Shown: positions 8,620 through 16,865 of the stretch, one piece after another
Layout of the letters: each line of letters starts with the position of its first letter
How positions within the stretch are numbered: the first letter of the stretch is position 1
DNA from: Halorubrum rutilum
Lineage (GTDB): Archaea; Halobacteriota; Halobacteria; Halobacteriales; Haloferacaceae
Direction: 5' to 3'
Length of the DNA stretch: 64,000 nucleotides
Assembly (NCBI RefSeq): GCF_024494565.1
Contig: NZ_JANHDN010000002.1
Location: forward strand, 1-64,000
Program-made: the position numbers and the translations under genes
The notes under the pieces: generated by a model
The model's database searches: none
Told to the model about the DNA's origin: nothing
The model's input: only the letters and a program-made list of their open reading frames with translations

Positions 8620-9501
8620 TCAGTAGGGTTCCCCGTCGAGCGGCTCGACGCCCGCGATCGTCACCTCGTCGCCGACCGCGAGGGCCGACCCCCGCTCGGC
8701 CTCCGGAACGACGGTGTTCACCATCAGCCGGAAGTCGTGGTCGAACCGGTCGCTCTCGGTCCAGTCCGGGAGCGTCGCGCGGCGGTTTTCCATGAACGCC
8801 TCGCGGAACCCGTCGATCTCGGCGCCCGTGTCCGGGTCCCGAGACGGGACGACGCAGCGCTGGCAGGGGTTGACGCCGAGCAGCTCGGCGTCGCCCGCGG
8901 CGAACCGGACCGCCTCCCCGCGGTCGGCGAACAGCCGGTCCTCCCAGAACGCGGGACAGCCGTCGACGACGACGTTGGGGCGCAGCCGCCGGCGCATCTC
9001 CGTCGCGTCCGCGACCGCGTCGAACCAGCCGGCGACCGTCTCCAGGGTCGCGCGCGAGACCACGGTTGGGCCAGCGGCGGCCCGGTCGTCCGGGAGCCCG
9101 CCGTCGGGCTCGCGGGCCAGGTCGACGGCGTAGCCGAGGTAGTCGCCGACCCACGCCGCCAGCGCGTCGCCGTCGTCGGGGAGCGCGAACGTCCGCTCGT
9201 CGGCGTCGGCCCCTGTCTCGGGCCGCGCCGGCCGCGAGAGGGTCACCGCGGTCGGCGTCGCGTCGGCCGGGCCGGCGAGCTCGTAGCTCGCGCGGAGCCC
9301 GTGGACCGCCGGCTCGCGCTTCCCGTTGACGTAGCCGCCGCTCCCGCCGACGGAGGCCTCGTGCGGGTCGACGCCGGCCTCGACGAGCGCGTACGTCCGG
9401 TCTCCGCGGAGCGCGCCGGCGGGTCCGATCTCGGCGCGGTCGAGGGCGACGCCGTCGTTCGACTTCAGGGGATAGGCGACGAGTTCCGCGACGCGTACCA
9501 T
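8620..9501 (-). CDS. MOSC domain protein (mARC/YcbX-like)
   Basis: A 293-aa protein with an N-terminal MOSC beta-barrel (VAELVAYPLKSNDGVALDRAEIG) and a C-terminal MOSC domain containing NPCQRCVVPSRDPDTG. The Cys of that segment is where molybdenum cofactor is held in mARC and YcbX proteins. Family members reduce N-hydroxylated compounds or deliver sulfur to the cofactor; which applies here is unknown. The start at MVRVAEL was chosen because the longer in-frame extension is Arg/Thr-rich shadow sequence. Confidence 0.8.
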   Translation of the reverse strand: MVRVAELVAYPLKSNDGVALDRAEIGPAGALRGDRTYALVEAGVDPHEASVGGSGGYVNGKREPAVHGLRASYELAGPADATPTAVTLSRPARPETGADADERTFALPDDGDALAAWVGDYLGYAVDLAREPDGGLPDDRAAAGPTVVSRATLETVAGWFDAVADATEMRRRLRPNVVVDGCPAFWEDRLFADRGEAVRFAAGDAELLGVNPCQRCVVPSRDPDTGAEIDGFREAFMENRRATLPDWTESDRFDHDFRLMVNTVVPEAERGSALAVGDEVTIAGVEPLDGEPY

Positions 9502-9577
9502 GGCCGGCGTTCGACGGCGGGAGAGAAAAGCGATCGGTCGGCGGGAACCGCGGCGTTGCGCCTCGTCGGCGGCGTCG

Positions 9578-10387
9578 TTACTCCTCGTCGCTCGCGTCGT
9601 CCGCGTCGGCGTCGTCGCCCGCGTCCTCGCCCGCATCGGCGTCGGTCTCCTCGTCGGCGTCGTCGCCGCCGAGCCCGGCCGCCTCGAACGCCTCGGCGAC
9701 CTCGTCGCCGGGGACGGTCCGGTAGCCGTCGGCCTCGGTGATCGTCGCGACCGCGACGTCGTCGGCGTCGAACTCGTCCTCGTGGGCCGCGAGCGCGGCG
9801 AGGCCCAGCTCGATGCCGGCGGACAGCGAGAGGTCGTCGGTCCACTCCGCTTCCAAGTGACCCTGGATCTCCTTCCGGCCGCCGCCGATGACGGTCGCCT
9901 TCCACTCGTTCGGGGTGCCGGAGGGGTCGGCGGCGAACAGGCGCGGCTCGCCGTCGTCGATGCCGCCGATGAGGAGCGCGGCGCCGTACGGGCGCGTGCC
10001 GCCGCGCTGGGTGTTCTCCTGGATGTGGTCGGTGACGAACTTCGTCAGCGTCTCGACGCCGACGGGCTCGCCGTAGCGCAGGCGGTTCCCCTGCGACTGG
10101 CGGCGCGCGAGGTCGATCAGCTGTCGCGCGTCGGCGACGTGGCCGGCGCTCGCGGTGCCGAGGTGGTCGTCGAGCTTGTGGAGCTTCTCGATGCTCTCGG
10201 CCTCCATCAGCGTCGAGGAGGCGCGGGACATCGCGACGAACACGACGCCCTCGGCGGTGCGGATCCCGACGCTCGGCGCGCCGCGCGAGACCGCCTCGCG
10301 GGCGTACTCGACCTGGTAGATGCGCCCGTCGGGCGAGAACAGCGACGTGCCGCGGTCGTACGCCTGCTGGTCGTTGCCGCCCATCAT
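9578..10387 (-). CDS. psmA: Proteasome alpha subunit, PsmA2-like
   Basis: Forms the outer heptameric rings of the archaeal 20S proteasome. The 269-aa protein has the alpha signature YDRGTSLFSPDGRIYQVEYA (10-29), SAGHVADARQLI, and GGTRPYGAALLIGG, with a long acidic tail (EETDADAGED...) common in haloarchaea. The N-terminus is closer, from memory, to Haloferax PsmA2 than PsmA1, so a second alpha gene probably exists elsewhere. Two ATGs abut (10387, 10384). A 13-codon ORF upstream overlaps the first ATG by four bases. The beta subunit gene is not adjacent. Confidence 0.9.
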   Translation of the reverse strand: MMGGNDQQAYDRGTSLFSPDGRIYQVEYAREAVSRGAPSVGIRTAEGVVFVAMSRASSTLMEAESIEKLHKLDDHLGTASAGHVADARQLIDLARRQSQGNRLRYGEPVGVETLTKFVTDHIQENTQRGGTRPYGAALLIGGIDDGEPRLFAADPSGTPNEWKATVIGGGRKEIQGHLEAEWTDDLSLSAGIELGLAALAAHEDEFDADDVAVATITEADGYRTVPGDEVAEAFEAAGLGGDDADEETDADAGEDAGDDADADDASDEE

Positions 10388-10425
10388 CGCCGATCACCCG
10401 CTCTCGCGGTGTCGCCTTGGCTCAT
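10384..10425 (-). CDS. 13-codon upstream ORF overlapping psmA
   Basis: MSQGDTARAGDRR then TGA, overlapping the psmA ATG as ATGA. A TATA-like TTTTTCAA (minus strand, about 10448-10455) lies 23-30 nt upstream of this ATG, so the transcript may begin at the mini-ORF and reach psmA by termination-reinitiation. Whether it is translated is unproven. Confidence 0.3.
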   Translation of the reverse strand: MSQGDTARAGDRR

Positions 10426-10557
10426 TACCTCCCCTTACGCCGGACGGTTGAAAAAGGGTCCGTAACCGGTACGCCCCGGGCGCGACCCGGGGACACTTCC
10501 CCGCCCGCGGTCGGCGGGAGAGGGGTCGAGTCGCCGGTCCCGACCTACGACGGATAT

Positions 10558-12015
10558 ATGTCGATCGGTCCCCTAACAGGGTCGACATTGATTCCCACAC
10601 GAACGACGGCCGCCCTGCTGGCCCTTCTGACGCTGTTCGCGGCGGTCGGCGGCGCCGCGGCGGTGCCCGACACGCGGATCGCGATCGACGCGGTCGAGCC
10701 GAGCACGAGCGAGCCGGTCGTCGGCGAGCGCACGACGCTGAACGTCTCGCTCTCGAACTCCGGCGGGAGCCCCGCCGCCGCCGACGTGACGAGCGTCAGG
10801 GTCGTCGACGCGGCCGACGACGACGCGGAGCCATTGGACGAGGCGACCGCGGTCGGCGCGCTCTCGGCCGGCGACGCGCTCGACGTCGAGCTGTGGACGC
10901 GGTTCGACGAGCCAGGCGAGCGCCGGCTCACGGTCGAGGTCGTCGCCGAGGAGGAGGCGACCGGCGACGAGGAGGCGGGCGAGGGCGGCACGGTCACCGT
11001 GACGCGCGACGTCGTCCTCGACGTCCAGCCGGCCGAGGTGACGCTCGACCTCCGGACGCGCGGGCTCGCCCCGGAGGACCTCCAGAGCGACGACGAGGGC
11101 GAGGGCGCCGGGGGCGTCGGCGTGAGCGGCATCGAGGGGATCTTCGGCGGCGGTGGCGGCGGGCTCGACACCGGCGACGACGCCGAGCGGGCCGCGGAGT
11201 CGGCCGACTCCCCCGTGGCGGTGACCGTGGTCAACACGGGGACGACGACCGCCGACCGCGTGAGCCTGACCGCGGTCGGCGAGCCGGTCGCCGGCGGAGG
11301 GGGAAGCGGGAACGGGAGCGACGGCGACGACGCGGGCGGCGGGGCCGGCGAGGCCGACGACGCCGGCTTCGAGGCCGGGCCGTACGTCGTCGAGGACGTC
11401 GCGCCCGGCGAGGCGCGCGATGTCGTCGTCGACCTCGGGCCGCTCGACCGGCGCTCGGCCGTGACGTTCACGGCGGCGTTCCGCTCGGGCCTCGACGCGC
11501 AGGCGGGCGCCGGCGCGGAGCGCACCGCGACGTCGACGCTCCGGTACCCCGCGCACGAGGGGGCGCCGACGGTCACCGACGCGACGGTCGAGACGGTCGG
11601 GGACGGCGAGGTCACCGTCGACGCCAACCTCGGCAACGCGGGCGGCGGGGAGCTGGAGGGCGTCGTCGTCTCGGTCGGGGAGGCGCCGGGCGTCGAGCCC
11701 ACGCCCCCCGGCCGCGAGTACTTCGTCGGCGCGGTCGGCGCCGGCGACTTCGTCGCCTTCGACCTCGACGCGACGGCGAACGCGTCGGTCGCCGACCGGG
11801 TCCCGATCCGGATCGCGTACACCGAGCGCGGCGTGCGGTACGTCGAGACGGAGACGGTGGCGCTCCCCGACGCGGCGGGCGGCGCGAACGGGAGCACGGG
11901 GGCCGTCGGAACGCTGGGCTCCGCGGGCGGGATCGGGGCGCTCGGGGCGGTCGGCCTCGTCGGCGCCGCGGGGCTCGCGGTCGCGGGGGCCGTCGTCCGT
12001 CGCCGCGATGTATAG
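10558..12015 (+). CDS. Secreted CARDB/S-layer-like protein with C-terminal anchor
   Basis: A 485-aa exported protein. The N-terminus holds a hydrophobic signal segment (about 16-34) ending near GGAAAVPDTR; several beta-sandwich repeats follow with the CARDB-like pattern (LNVSLSNSGG, VAVTVVNTGTTTADRV, VTVDANLGNAGGGEL); Gly/Asp-rich linkers come at about 180-205 and 240-275; and a C-terminal transmembrane helix is followed by RRRDV. The ATG at 10558 lies inside a TATA-like GATATATG, so a leaderless TTG start at 10588 is a serious alternative. The stop overlaps the start of an ABC ATPase gene, suggesting an extracytoplasmic partner of the transporter. Confidence 0.75.
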   Translation: MSIGPLTGSTLIPTRTTAALLALLTLFAAVGGAAAVPDTRIAIDAVEPSTSEPVVGERTTLNVSLSNSGGSPAAADVTSVRVVDAADDDAEPLDEATAVGALSAGDALDVELWTRFDEPGERRLTVEVVAEEEATGDEEAGEGGTVTVTRDVVLDVQPAEVTLDLRTRGLAPEDLQSDDEGEGAGGVGVSGIEGIFGGGGGGLDTGDDAERAAESADSPVAVTVVNTGTTTADRVSLTAVGEPVAGGGGSGNGSDGDDAGGGAGEADDAGFEAGPYVVEDVAPGEARDVVVDLGPLDRRSAVTFTAAFRSGLDAQAGAGAERTATSTLRYPAHEGAPTVTDATVETVGDGEVTVDANLGNAGGGELEGVVVSVGEAPGVEPTPPGREYFVGAVGAGDFVAFDLDATANASVADRVPIRIAYTERGVRYVETETVALPDAAGGANGSTGAVGTLGSAGGIGALGAVGLVGAAGLAVAGAVVRRRDV

Positions 12016-12751
12016 CGTCGAGCTGCGGGGCGCGACCAAGCGCTACCCCGGCGGGGGCGCGGAGCCCGTGGTCGCGCTCGACGACGTCGACTTCGCGGTC
12101 GAGCCGGGCGAGTTCGTCGCGGTCGTCGGGCCGAGCGGCTCCGGGAAGTCCACGCTGCTGAACGTGCTCGGGCTGCTCGACGACCCGACCGAGGGGACGC
12201 GGCTCCTCGACGGGACGGACGTGACGAGCCTCTCGGTCGCCGGGCGCACGGCGGCGCGCAAGGAGTCGATCGGGTTCGTCTTCCAGGACTTCCACCTGCT
12301 GCCGACGCTGACCGCGGTCGAGAACGTCGCGCTGCCGACCGCGTTCGACCCCGGCGACGCGAGCGACCGCGCCGCCGACCTCCTCTCTCGGTTCGGGCTC
12401 GGCGACCGGCTCGACCACGAGCCGTCGGAGCTCTCGGGCGGGCAGAAGCAGCGGGTCGCGATCGCCCGGTCGCTGATCAACGAGCCGGCGGTGCTGCTCG
12501 CGGACGAGCCGACCGGGAACCTCGACACGGAGACGGGCGAGTCGATCCTCGCCGAGTTCGAGCGCGTGAAGGAGGAGGGGGTCGCGGTCGTCGCGGTGAC
12601 GCACGACCCGCTCGTCGAGGAGTACGCCGACCGCGTCGTCGAGCTCACCGACGGCGTGCTCGTCGGCGGCGTTCCGGACGGCAGAGGCAGCGAGGCGGAC
12701 GAGGAGGCGCCTCGTCCCGACCCCGAAACGGCGAGCGCGGGTGACCGATGA
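12008..12751 (+). CDS. ABC transporter ATPase, MacB/LolD type
   Basis: A 247-aa nucleotide-binding subunit with Walker A GPSGSGKST (41-49), Q-loop VFQDFHLLP (91-99), signature LSGGQKQR (142-149) and Walker B LLADEPTGNLD (163-173). The FQDFHLLP and EPTGNLD forms are typical of the MacB/LolD/FtsE group that powers FtsX-type permeases rather than nutrient importers. It overlaps the preceding secreted-protein gene by 8 nt and the permease gene by 4 nt, so the three should be co-translated. The C-terminal 30 residues are acidic and disordered. Confidence 0.92.
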   Translation: MYSVELRGATKRYPGGGAEPVVALDDVDFAVEPGEFVAVVGPSGSGKSTLLNVLGLLDDPTEGTRLLDGTDVTSLSVAGRTAARKESIGFVFQDFHLLPTLTAVENVALPTAFDPGDASDRAADLLSRFGLGDRLDHEPSELSGGQKQRVAIARSLINEPAVLLADEPTGNLDTETGESILAEFERVKEEGVAVVAVTHDPLVEEYADRVVELTDGVLVGGVPDGRGSEADEEAPRPDPETASAGDR

Positions 12752-13968
12752 GCCGGATCGACTCGCTCGACTCACTGGATTCACCGAACTCACCGAATTC
12801 ACCGAACTCACCGGACTCGCCGGGGTTCGGTGACCGGCTTCGGGGCTGGCGCCCCGCGGTCGCGATGGCGGCGCGGAACCTGCGCCGGAACCGGGTGCGG
12901 ACAGCGCTCGCGGTGCTCGGCGTCTGCATCGGCGTGCTCGCGGTCGCGGCGCTCGGGATCTTCGGCAACGTGCTGGCGCTCGGCGCCGACGACGCCATCG
13001 GCGACATCGGCACGCAGGTGGTGGTCTCGCCGAACGCGGACGCCGGGATCGACTCGTTATCCGACGCCGACGTGGCGGACATCCGGCGCGCCGTCGGCGA
13101 GCCGGCGGTCGTCCCGCTGTACTCGGACAACGCGGTCGTCGCCGGCCCGACGGAGCAGGAGTTCGCGACCGTCTACGGCGTCGAGGAGCCGGCGCTCGCG
13201 TTCGAGGCCGCCGAGGGGCGGCTCCCCGAGCGCCACCGGCGGGGCGCGATCGTCGGCGCGAGCGTCGCCGAGGAGCTCGGCGTCGGCGCGGGCGACACCG
13301 TCGAGATCGCCGGGTCGCAGGTGCGGGTCGTCGCGGTGCTCGTCGAGAGCCAGACGTTCAGCCCGGTGGCGCCCGACGACGCCGTCTTCCTCCCCGAGTC
13401 CGCCTTCTCGACCGACGGGTACGCACAGGCGCTCGTCGTCGCGGAGTCGGGCGAGGCCGCGCGGGCCGCGGCGGACGCCATCCGCGAGGAGGTGAACGCC
13501 CGCGAGGAGCGCGTCGACCTGTTCGAGCTCGCCGCGATCGTCGACGAGATCAACGAGTTCTTCGGCCTGCTGAGCACGTTCCTCCTCGGGCTCGGCGCCA
13601 TCTCCCTCGTCGTCGCCGGCGTCTCGATCCTCAACGTGATGTTAATGAGCACCGTCGAGCGGAGACAGGAGATCGGCGTGATGCGCGCGGTCGGCGTGAC
13701 CCGCCGCGACGTGTTGCGCGTGCTGCTCGCGGAGGCCGGCCTCATCGGGGCCGCGGGCGCCGCCGCGGGGACCGTCCTCACCGTCCTGCTCGTCGCCGGG
13801 CTCGTCCTCGCGACGCCCGAGGTGGACCCCGCGCTCGCGCTCGACCCGACGAACGGCTACTACCTGATCCTCGCGCTCGGCTTCGGCGTCGGCGTGGGGC
13901 TCGTCAGCGGGGCCTACCCGGCCTGGAAGGCGGCGAACGAGCGGCCGGTGGAGGCGCTACGGAACTGA
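12748..13968 (+). CDS. ABC transporter permease, MacB/FtsX family
   Basis: A 406-aa permease. The first membrane helix (about 48-70, RTALAVLGVCIGVLAVAAL) is followed by a periplasmic-type MacB core domain (about 75-250) and three C-terminal helices (about 275-300, 330-355, 370-390) of the FtsX domain, with VERRQEIGVMRAVGVTRRDV between them. Such pairs extract lipoproteins or substrates from the membrane or act mechanically; substrate unknown. The first 25 residues are an unusual SPNSPNSPDSP repeat coded by 9-bp repeats (about 12766-12825). Start is fixed by the ATGA overlap. Confidence 0.9.
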   Translation: MSRIDSLDSLDSPNSPNSPNSPDSPGFGDRLRGWRPAVAMAARNLRRNRVRTALAVLGVCIGVLAVAALGIFGNVLALGADDAIGDIGTQVVVSPNADAGIDSLSDADVADIRRAVGEPAVVPLYSDNAVVAGPTEQEFATVYGVEEPALAFEAAEGRLPERHRRGAIVGASVAEELGVGAGDTVEIAGSQVRVVAVLVESQTFSPVAPDDAVFLPESAFSTDGYAQALVVAESGEAARAAADAIREEVNAREERVDLFELAAIVDEINEFFGLLSTFLLGLGAISLVVAGVSILNVMLMSTVERRQEIGVMRAVGVTRRDVLRVLLAEAGLIGAAGAAAGTVLTVLLVAGLVLATPEVDPALALDPTNGYYLILALGFGVGVGLVSGAYPAWKAANERPVEALRN

Positions 13969-14012
13969 GCGGCCGCGGCGGCCGCGGTTTCCCGGCGTCG
14001 CGAGCGAGGTCG

Positions 14013-14189
14013 TCACCCGGCCCAGCCGCCCCGCATGTCGTCGGTCACGCGGTCACGCCAGGTCCCGAAGGCGTCCCGACACTCCGGGGTCTCCTCGATG
14101 TGCCGGACGAAGCCGGCGCCGGGAGACGACAGCTCCGCCTCGCAGAACGGACACCGCCTCGGCTCGATCGTCGACTCGGCTAGCGCCAT
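14013..14189 (-). CDS. Small zinc-finger-like protein (58 aa)
   Basis: A 58-aa protein with RRCPFCEAEL, then H and C spaced as CPFC-x15-H-x5-C (FVRHIEETPEC), a plausible single zinc site. The start is at MALAEST; a TATA-like CTTTTACCGC (minus, 14211-14220) lies 22-31 nt upstream. A perfect palindrome lies about 57 nt upstream at 14246-14272. Family unknown to me beyond being a small haloarchaeal zinc protein. Confidence 0.6.
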   Translation of the reverse strand: MALAESTIEPRRCPFCEAELSSPGAGFVRHIEETPECRDAFGTWRDRVTDDMRGGWAG

Positions 14190-14245
14190 GTCAACAGGTG
14201 ACAACCTGGAGCGGTAAAAGCGTTGTTACGTTTGGTTATCAGCGA

Positions 14246-14272
14246 GAACGCTGTCGGTATCCGACAGCGTTC
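14246..14272. promoter_or_regulatory. Perfect 12-bp inverted repeat
   Basis: GAACGCTGTCGG, a 3-nt spacer TAT, then its exact reverse complement. It lies after the folA stop (reading leftward) and upstream of the small zinc-finger gene. It could be a terminator hairpin for thyA-folA or an operator; no T-run follows. Confidence 0.6.
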
Positions 14273-14326
14273 GACTTGTTCGGAGTTCGAACGACCACTC
14301 CGGGGCCGGAGTCGACGACCGTCGGT

Positions 14327-14890
14327 TCACTCGGTCGCTCGCTCGTAGGTGACGAACGCGAGGCCGTCGTCGTCGGCGTCGGCAGCGGCGTCGGCCTCGG
14401 CGCCGGCGTCCGCGGCGAGCTCGCGGTCGACCTCGCGCCACGCGTCGGCGTCCCAGTCCGGGAAGCGCGTGTCGCCGTCGGGGCGCTCGGGGACCTCCGT
14501 CAGCACCAGTCGGTCGGCGCGGTCGAGGAGCTGTTCGTACACCGCCGCGCCGCCGATCACGTACGCCTCGTCGACGCCGCGGTCGGCGGCGTCGGCGGCG
14601 GCGAGCGCGACCGCCTCGTCGACGTCGCCCGCCGCGACCGCCCCCTGGGGGAGGTCGAGGTCGCGCGTCGTCAGCACGACGCTGGTGCGGTCGGGGAGCG
14701 GGCCGCCGATCCGGCCGGCGATGCTCTCGTACGTCTTCCGGCCGACGATCACGGGGTGGCCGGTCGTGAGCCGCTTGAAGTGCGCGAGGTCCGCCGGGTA
14801 GTGCCACGGCATCCCGCCCGCGTCGCCGATGACGCCGTTCTCGGCGACGGCGGCGACGACGACGAGGTCGAGCTCCGTCTCGGGGTCCAT
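14327..14890 (-). CDS. folA: Dihydrofolate reductase
   Basis: Reduces dihydrofolate to tetrahydrofolate with NADPH, regenerating the cofactor oxidised by ThyA. The 187-aa protein has VVAAVAENGVIG near the N-terminus, GMPWHYPADLAHFKRLT (substrate site), VIVGRKTYESI, VVLTTRDLDLPQG and VIGGAAVYEQLLDRADRL. An Ala/Asp-rich acidic insertion precedes the C-terminus. The ATG at 14890 is used; a GTG at 14902 overlaps the thyA stop as GTGA and adds four residues, so coupling to thyA may actually use GTG. Confidence 0.92.
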   Translation of the reverse strand: MDPETELDLVVVAAVAENGVIGDAGGMPWHYPADLAHFKRLTTGHPVIVGRKTYESIAGRIGGPLPDRTSVVLTTRDLDLPQGAVAAGDVDEAVALAAADAADRGVDEAYVIGGAAVYEQLLDRADRLVLTEVPERPDGDTRFPDWDADAWREVDRELAADAGAEADAAADADDDGLAFVTYERATE

Positions 14891-14898
14891 CTGGTGCG

Positions 14899-15927
14899 TC
14901 ACTCCGCGACTGCGAACGAGAGCCCGTCCGCGGAGTCGTAGTCGACGAGCTCGACGTCGTCGTAGGTCAGCTCGTCGAGTGGCTCGTCCGCGATCTCGAT
15001 ACGTGGGCGCTCGCGCGGCTCCCGCGAGAGCTGTTCGAGCAGGCCGGGGACGTGGTCGTACCCCGCTTCGCCGTCCGCCTCGTCGGGCGCAGTGCGCTCG
15101 ACCCAGTCCTTCACGTCGAGGTAGTCGGCCTTGCTCTCGACGCTCGCGAGCCGCTCCTGGACGTACTTGAGGTTGTTCGCGTACCACTTCCCGCGCTCGC
15201 CGCGGCCGCAGTAGACGTGCGCGTCGACGACGGTGTGGCCGAACTCGCCGACCTCGAACCCCGACCGCTGCGCGAGCGCGTTCGCGAGCAGCGCGTACGC
15301 GGCGACGTTGAACGGCACCCCGAGCGCGATGTCGCCCGAGCGCTGCGTGAGGTGGAGGTTCAGTCGGTCGTCCTGGACGTTGACGACGAACGAGTAGTGG
15401 CAGGGCGGGAGCGTCGAGGTCGCGGCGTTGGCGGGGTGCCACGCGTTGACGACCATCCGGCGCGAGCGGGGGTTCTCTTCGAGGGTGTCGAGCACGTACC
15501 GGATCTGGTCGAAGGTGCGACGCTCGGTCCCGTCGGGGGCCTCCTCGACGGTCACCCAGCGGTGGGCGTCCTCGGGCCACGTCTCGCCGGGGAGCGCGGC
15601 GTCCTTGCCCGGAACCGGAAAGCGGCGCCAGAACCGGCCGTAGGCGGTGTCGAGCCGCCCCTCCTCGTCGGCCCACGCGTCCCAGATCTTCGTCTCCTCG
15701 CGGAGGTTCCGGACGTGCTCCTCGCCGGAGAGGTACCACAGCACCTCGTGGATGAGCGAGTTCCAGCGGTAGCCGTCCATCTTCTTCGTGGTGAGGAGCG
15801 GGAACCCCTCCGCGAGGTCGACGGTGTACTGCCCGCTGAACGACGCGATCGTGTCGACGCCGGTCCGGTTCGGCTTGTACGTGCCCGTCGACAGGGTGTC
15901 GTCGACGAGATCGAGGTACTGTTGCAT
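14899..15927 (-). CDS. thyA: Thymidylate synthase
   Basis: Converts dUMP to dTMP with methylene-tetrahydrofolate. The 342-aa protein has RTGVDTIASFSGQ (21-33) for phosphate binding, the catalytic Cys176 in STLPPCHYSF, LTQRSGDIALGVPFNVA and DAHVYCG. It carries two insertions relative to E. coli ThyA (around 120-140 and near the C-terminus), as in other haloarchaeal enzymes. It is immediately upstream of folA, the classical thyA-folA unit. Confidence 0.95.
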   Translation of the reverse strand: MQQYLDLVDDTLSTGTYKPNRTGVDTIASFSGQYTVDLAEGFPLLTTKKMDGYRWNSLIHEVLWYLSGEEHVRNLREETKIWDAWADEEGRLDTAYGRFWRRFPVPGKDAALPGETWPEDAHRWVTVEEAPDGTERRTFDQIRYVLDTLEENPRSRRMVVNAWHPANAATSTLPPCHYSFVVNVQDDRLNLHLTQRSGDIALGVPFNVAAYALLANALAQRSGFEVGEFGHTVVDAHVYCGRGERGKWYANNLKYVQERLASVESKADYLDVKDWVERTAPDEADGEAGYDHVPGLLEQLSREPRERPRIEIADEPLDELTYDDVELVDYDSADGLSFAVAE

Positions 15928-16078
15928 GGTGGTCGGCGTCGCCCCCGTCCCGCGGGCACGCGAGGCGACTGTCTATCGGGTCAAACGCGCGGCGGAAAGT
16001 AAGTGTGTCGCGAACGAATTGCGGGGACGCGTTTACGCACACGTCAGTGTCGATCGGCAATTTATAAGCGATCGAAGC

Positions 16079-16353
16079 GGTGGCGCGCGCCTCCGAGCGG
16101 CCGCCGCCGGCGGCCGCGAGGAGCGCGTGCGAGGGACGCGGCGACCCAAGGGAGCCGCGAGGCTGGGGAGGTATGAGGTGCGGTCGCGGTGCGGGGCGGG
16201 ATTCAAAGGGGCAGCCGTGAGGCGGGCGCAGGCGAAGTAAGGACCGCAGAGAGCGAGCGACGCGAGCGACCGAGGACCGCAGCGAGCGTGCGCCCGCCTC
16301 ACGGCTGGGGCTTTGGAGGTGTTCACCGTCTATCTGTAGTTAGCTGTTTATAA
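16079..16353. repeat. Dispersed structured repeat, copy 2 (complete)
   Basis: The best-preserved copy. Order of parts: GGTGGCGCG at 16079; a 10-bp hairpin (16097-16106 with 16108-16117); GCGAGGCTGGGGAGGT; CAAAGGGGCAGCCG; a 19-bp perfect stem (16212-16230 with 16289-16307) differing from copy 1 by paired changes; GGCTGGGGCTTTGGAG; GTTCACCG; and TTTATAA at 16347-16353, 19 nt past GTTCACC as in copy 1. A second TTTATAAGCGA lies upstream at about 16061-16071. It fills the 505-nt gap between thyA and the next gene; the rest of that gap shows nothing convincing. Confidence 0.8.
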
Positions 16354-16432
16354 GCGAGCGACTGGGGCTCTACCGACGTTCCCCGCGTCGTCGACAACTT
16401 ACAAATGGTCGACAGCGACACCGAAGCTCAGT

Positions 16433-16831
16433 TCATATCGCCGTCACCCAGGCCCGGTACCCCTCGTCCAACTCGTACACCTCGCGGAACGCGCGCTCGA
16501 CGAACCCCGCCACGCGGTTCGCGTCCGAGCGCGCGGTGACGACCGCGTTCGTCCCCTCGGCCTCCTCCGGGCTGACGAGCTCGTCGATCCGGAACTCGGG
16601 GAACTCGCCGAGCAGCGCTTTCAGCCGGTCCAGCTCGTCGTCGGTACAGTCCAGAATGAGCTCCGTGCCCGCGAGCTGGATCCACGGCGGCACCTCGCCG
16701 CCCTCGGTGACGTCGCTGTCGGGGTCGACGTCGACGGTCATCACGTCGCTCGACCGGGTCCGGTGGGCGGTCGCCGCGTCCGCGAACAGCCGCAGCCGCT
16801 CGTCCTCGGTGGCGGCGTCGAATCGGGTCAT
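16433..16831 (-). CDS. Conserved haloarchaeal hypothetical protein (132 aa)
   Basis: A soluble acidic 132-aa protein. The second half (LAGTELILDCTDDELDRLKALLGEFPEFRIDELVSPEEAEGTNAV, written here in pieces: LAGTELILDCTDDE and FPEFRIDELVSPEE) suggests an alpha/beta fold. No catalytic motif, Cys pair or membrane segment. It precedes the coiled-coil gene on the same strand but 35 nt of non-coding DNA separates their ends. Function unknown. Confidence 0.6.
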   Translation of the reverse strand: MTRFDAATEDERLRLFADAATAHRTRSSDVMTVDVDPDSDVTEGGEVPPWIQLAGTELILDCTDDELDRLKALLGEFPEFRIDELVSPEEAEGTNAVVTARSDANRVAGFVERAFREVYELDEGYRAWVTAI

Positions 16832-16865
16832 ACCCGCACGTCCGCGCCGCCGACTGTTAAAAGCG

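Noticed and set aside
10394..10600. 68-codon minus ORF upstream of psmA
   Set aside because: Arg/Pro-rich, runs antisense into the signal peptide of the secreted protein; no codon bias.
16079..16353. tRNA, RNase P or 7S RNA in the repeat element
   Set aside because: No tRNA arms and the blocks do not match signatures I know for those RNAs; multi-copy nature also argues against it.
16405..16560. Plus-strand ORF beginning MVDSDTEAQ
   Set aside because: Becomes Arg/Pro-rich and is antisense to the real gene at 16433.
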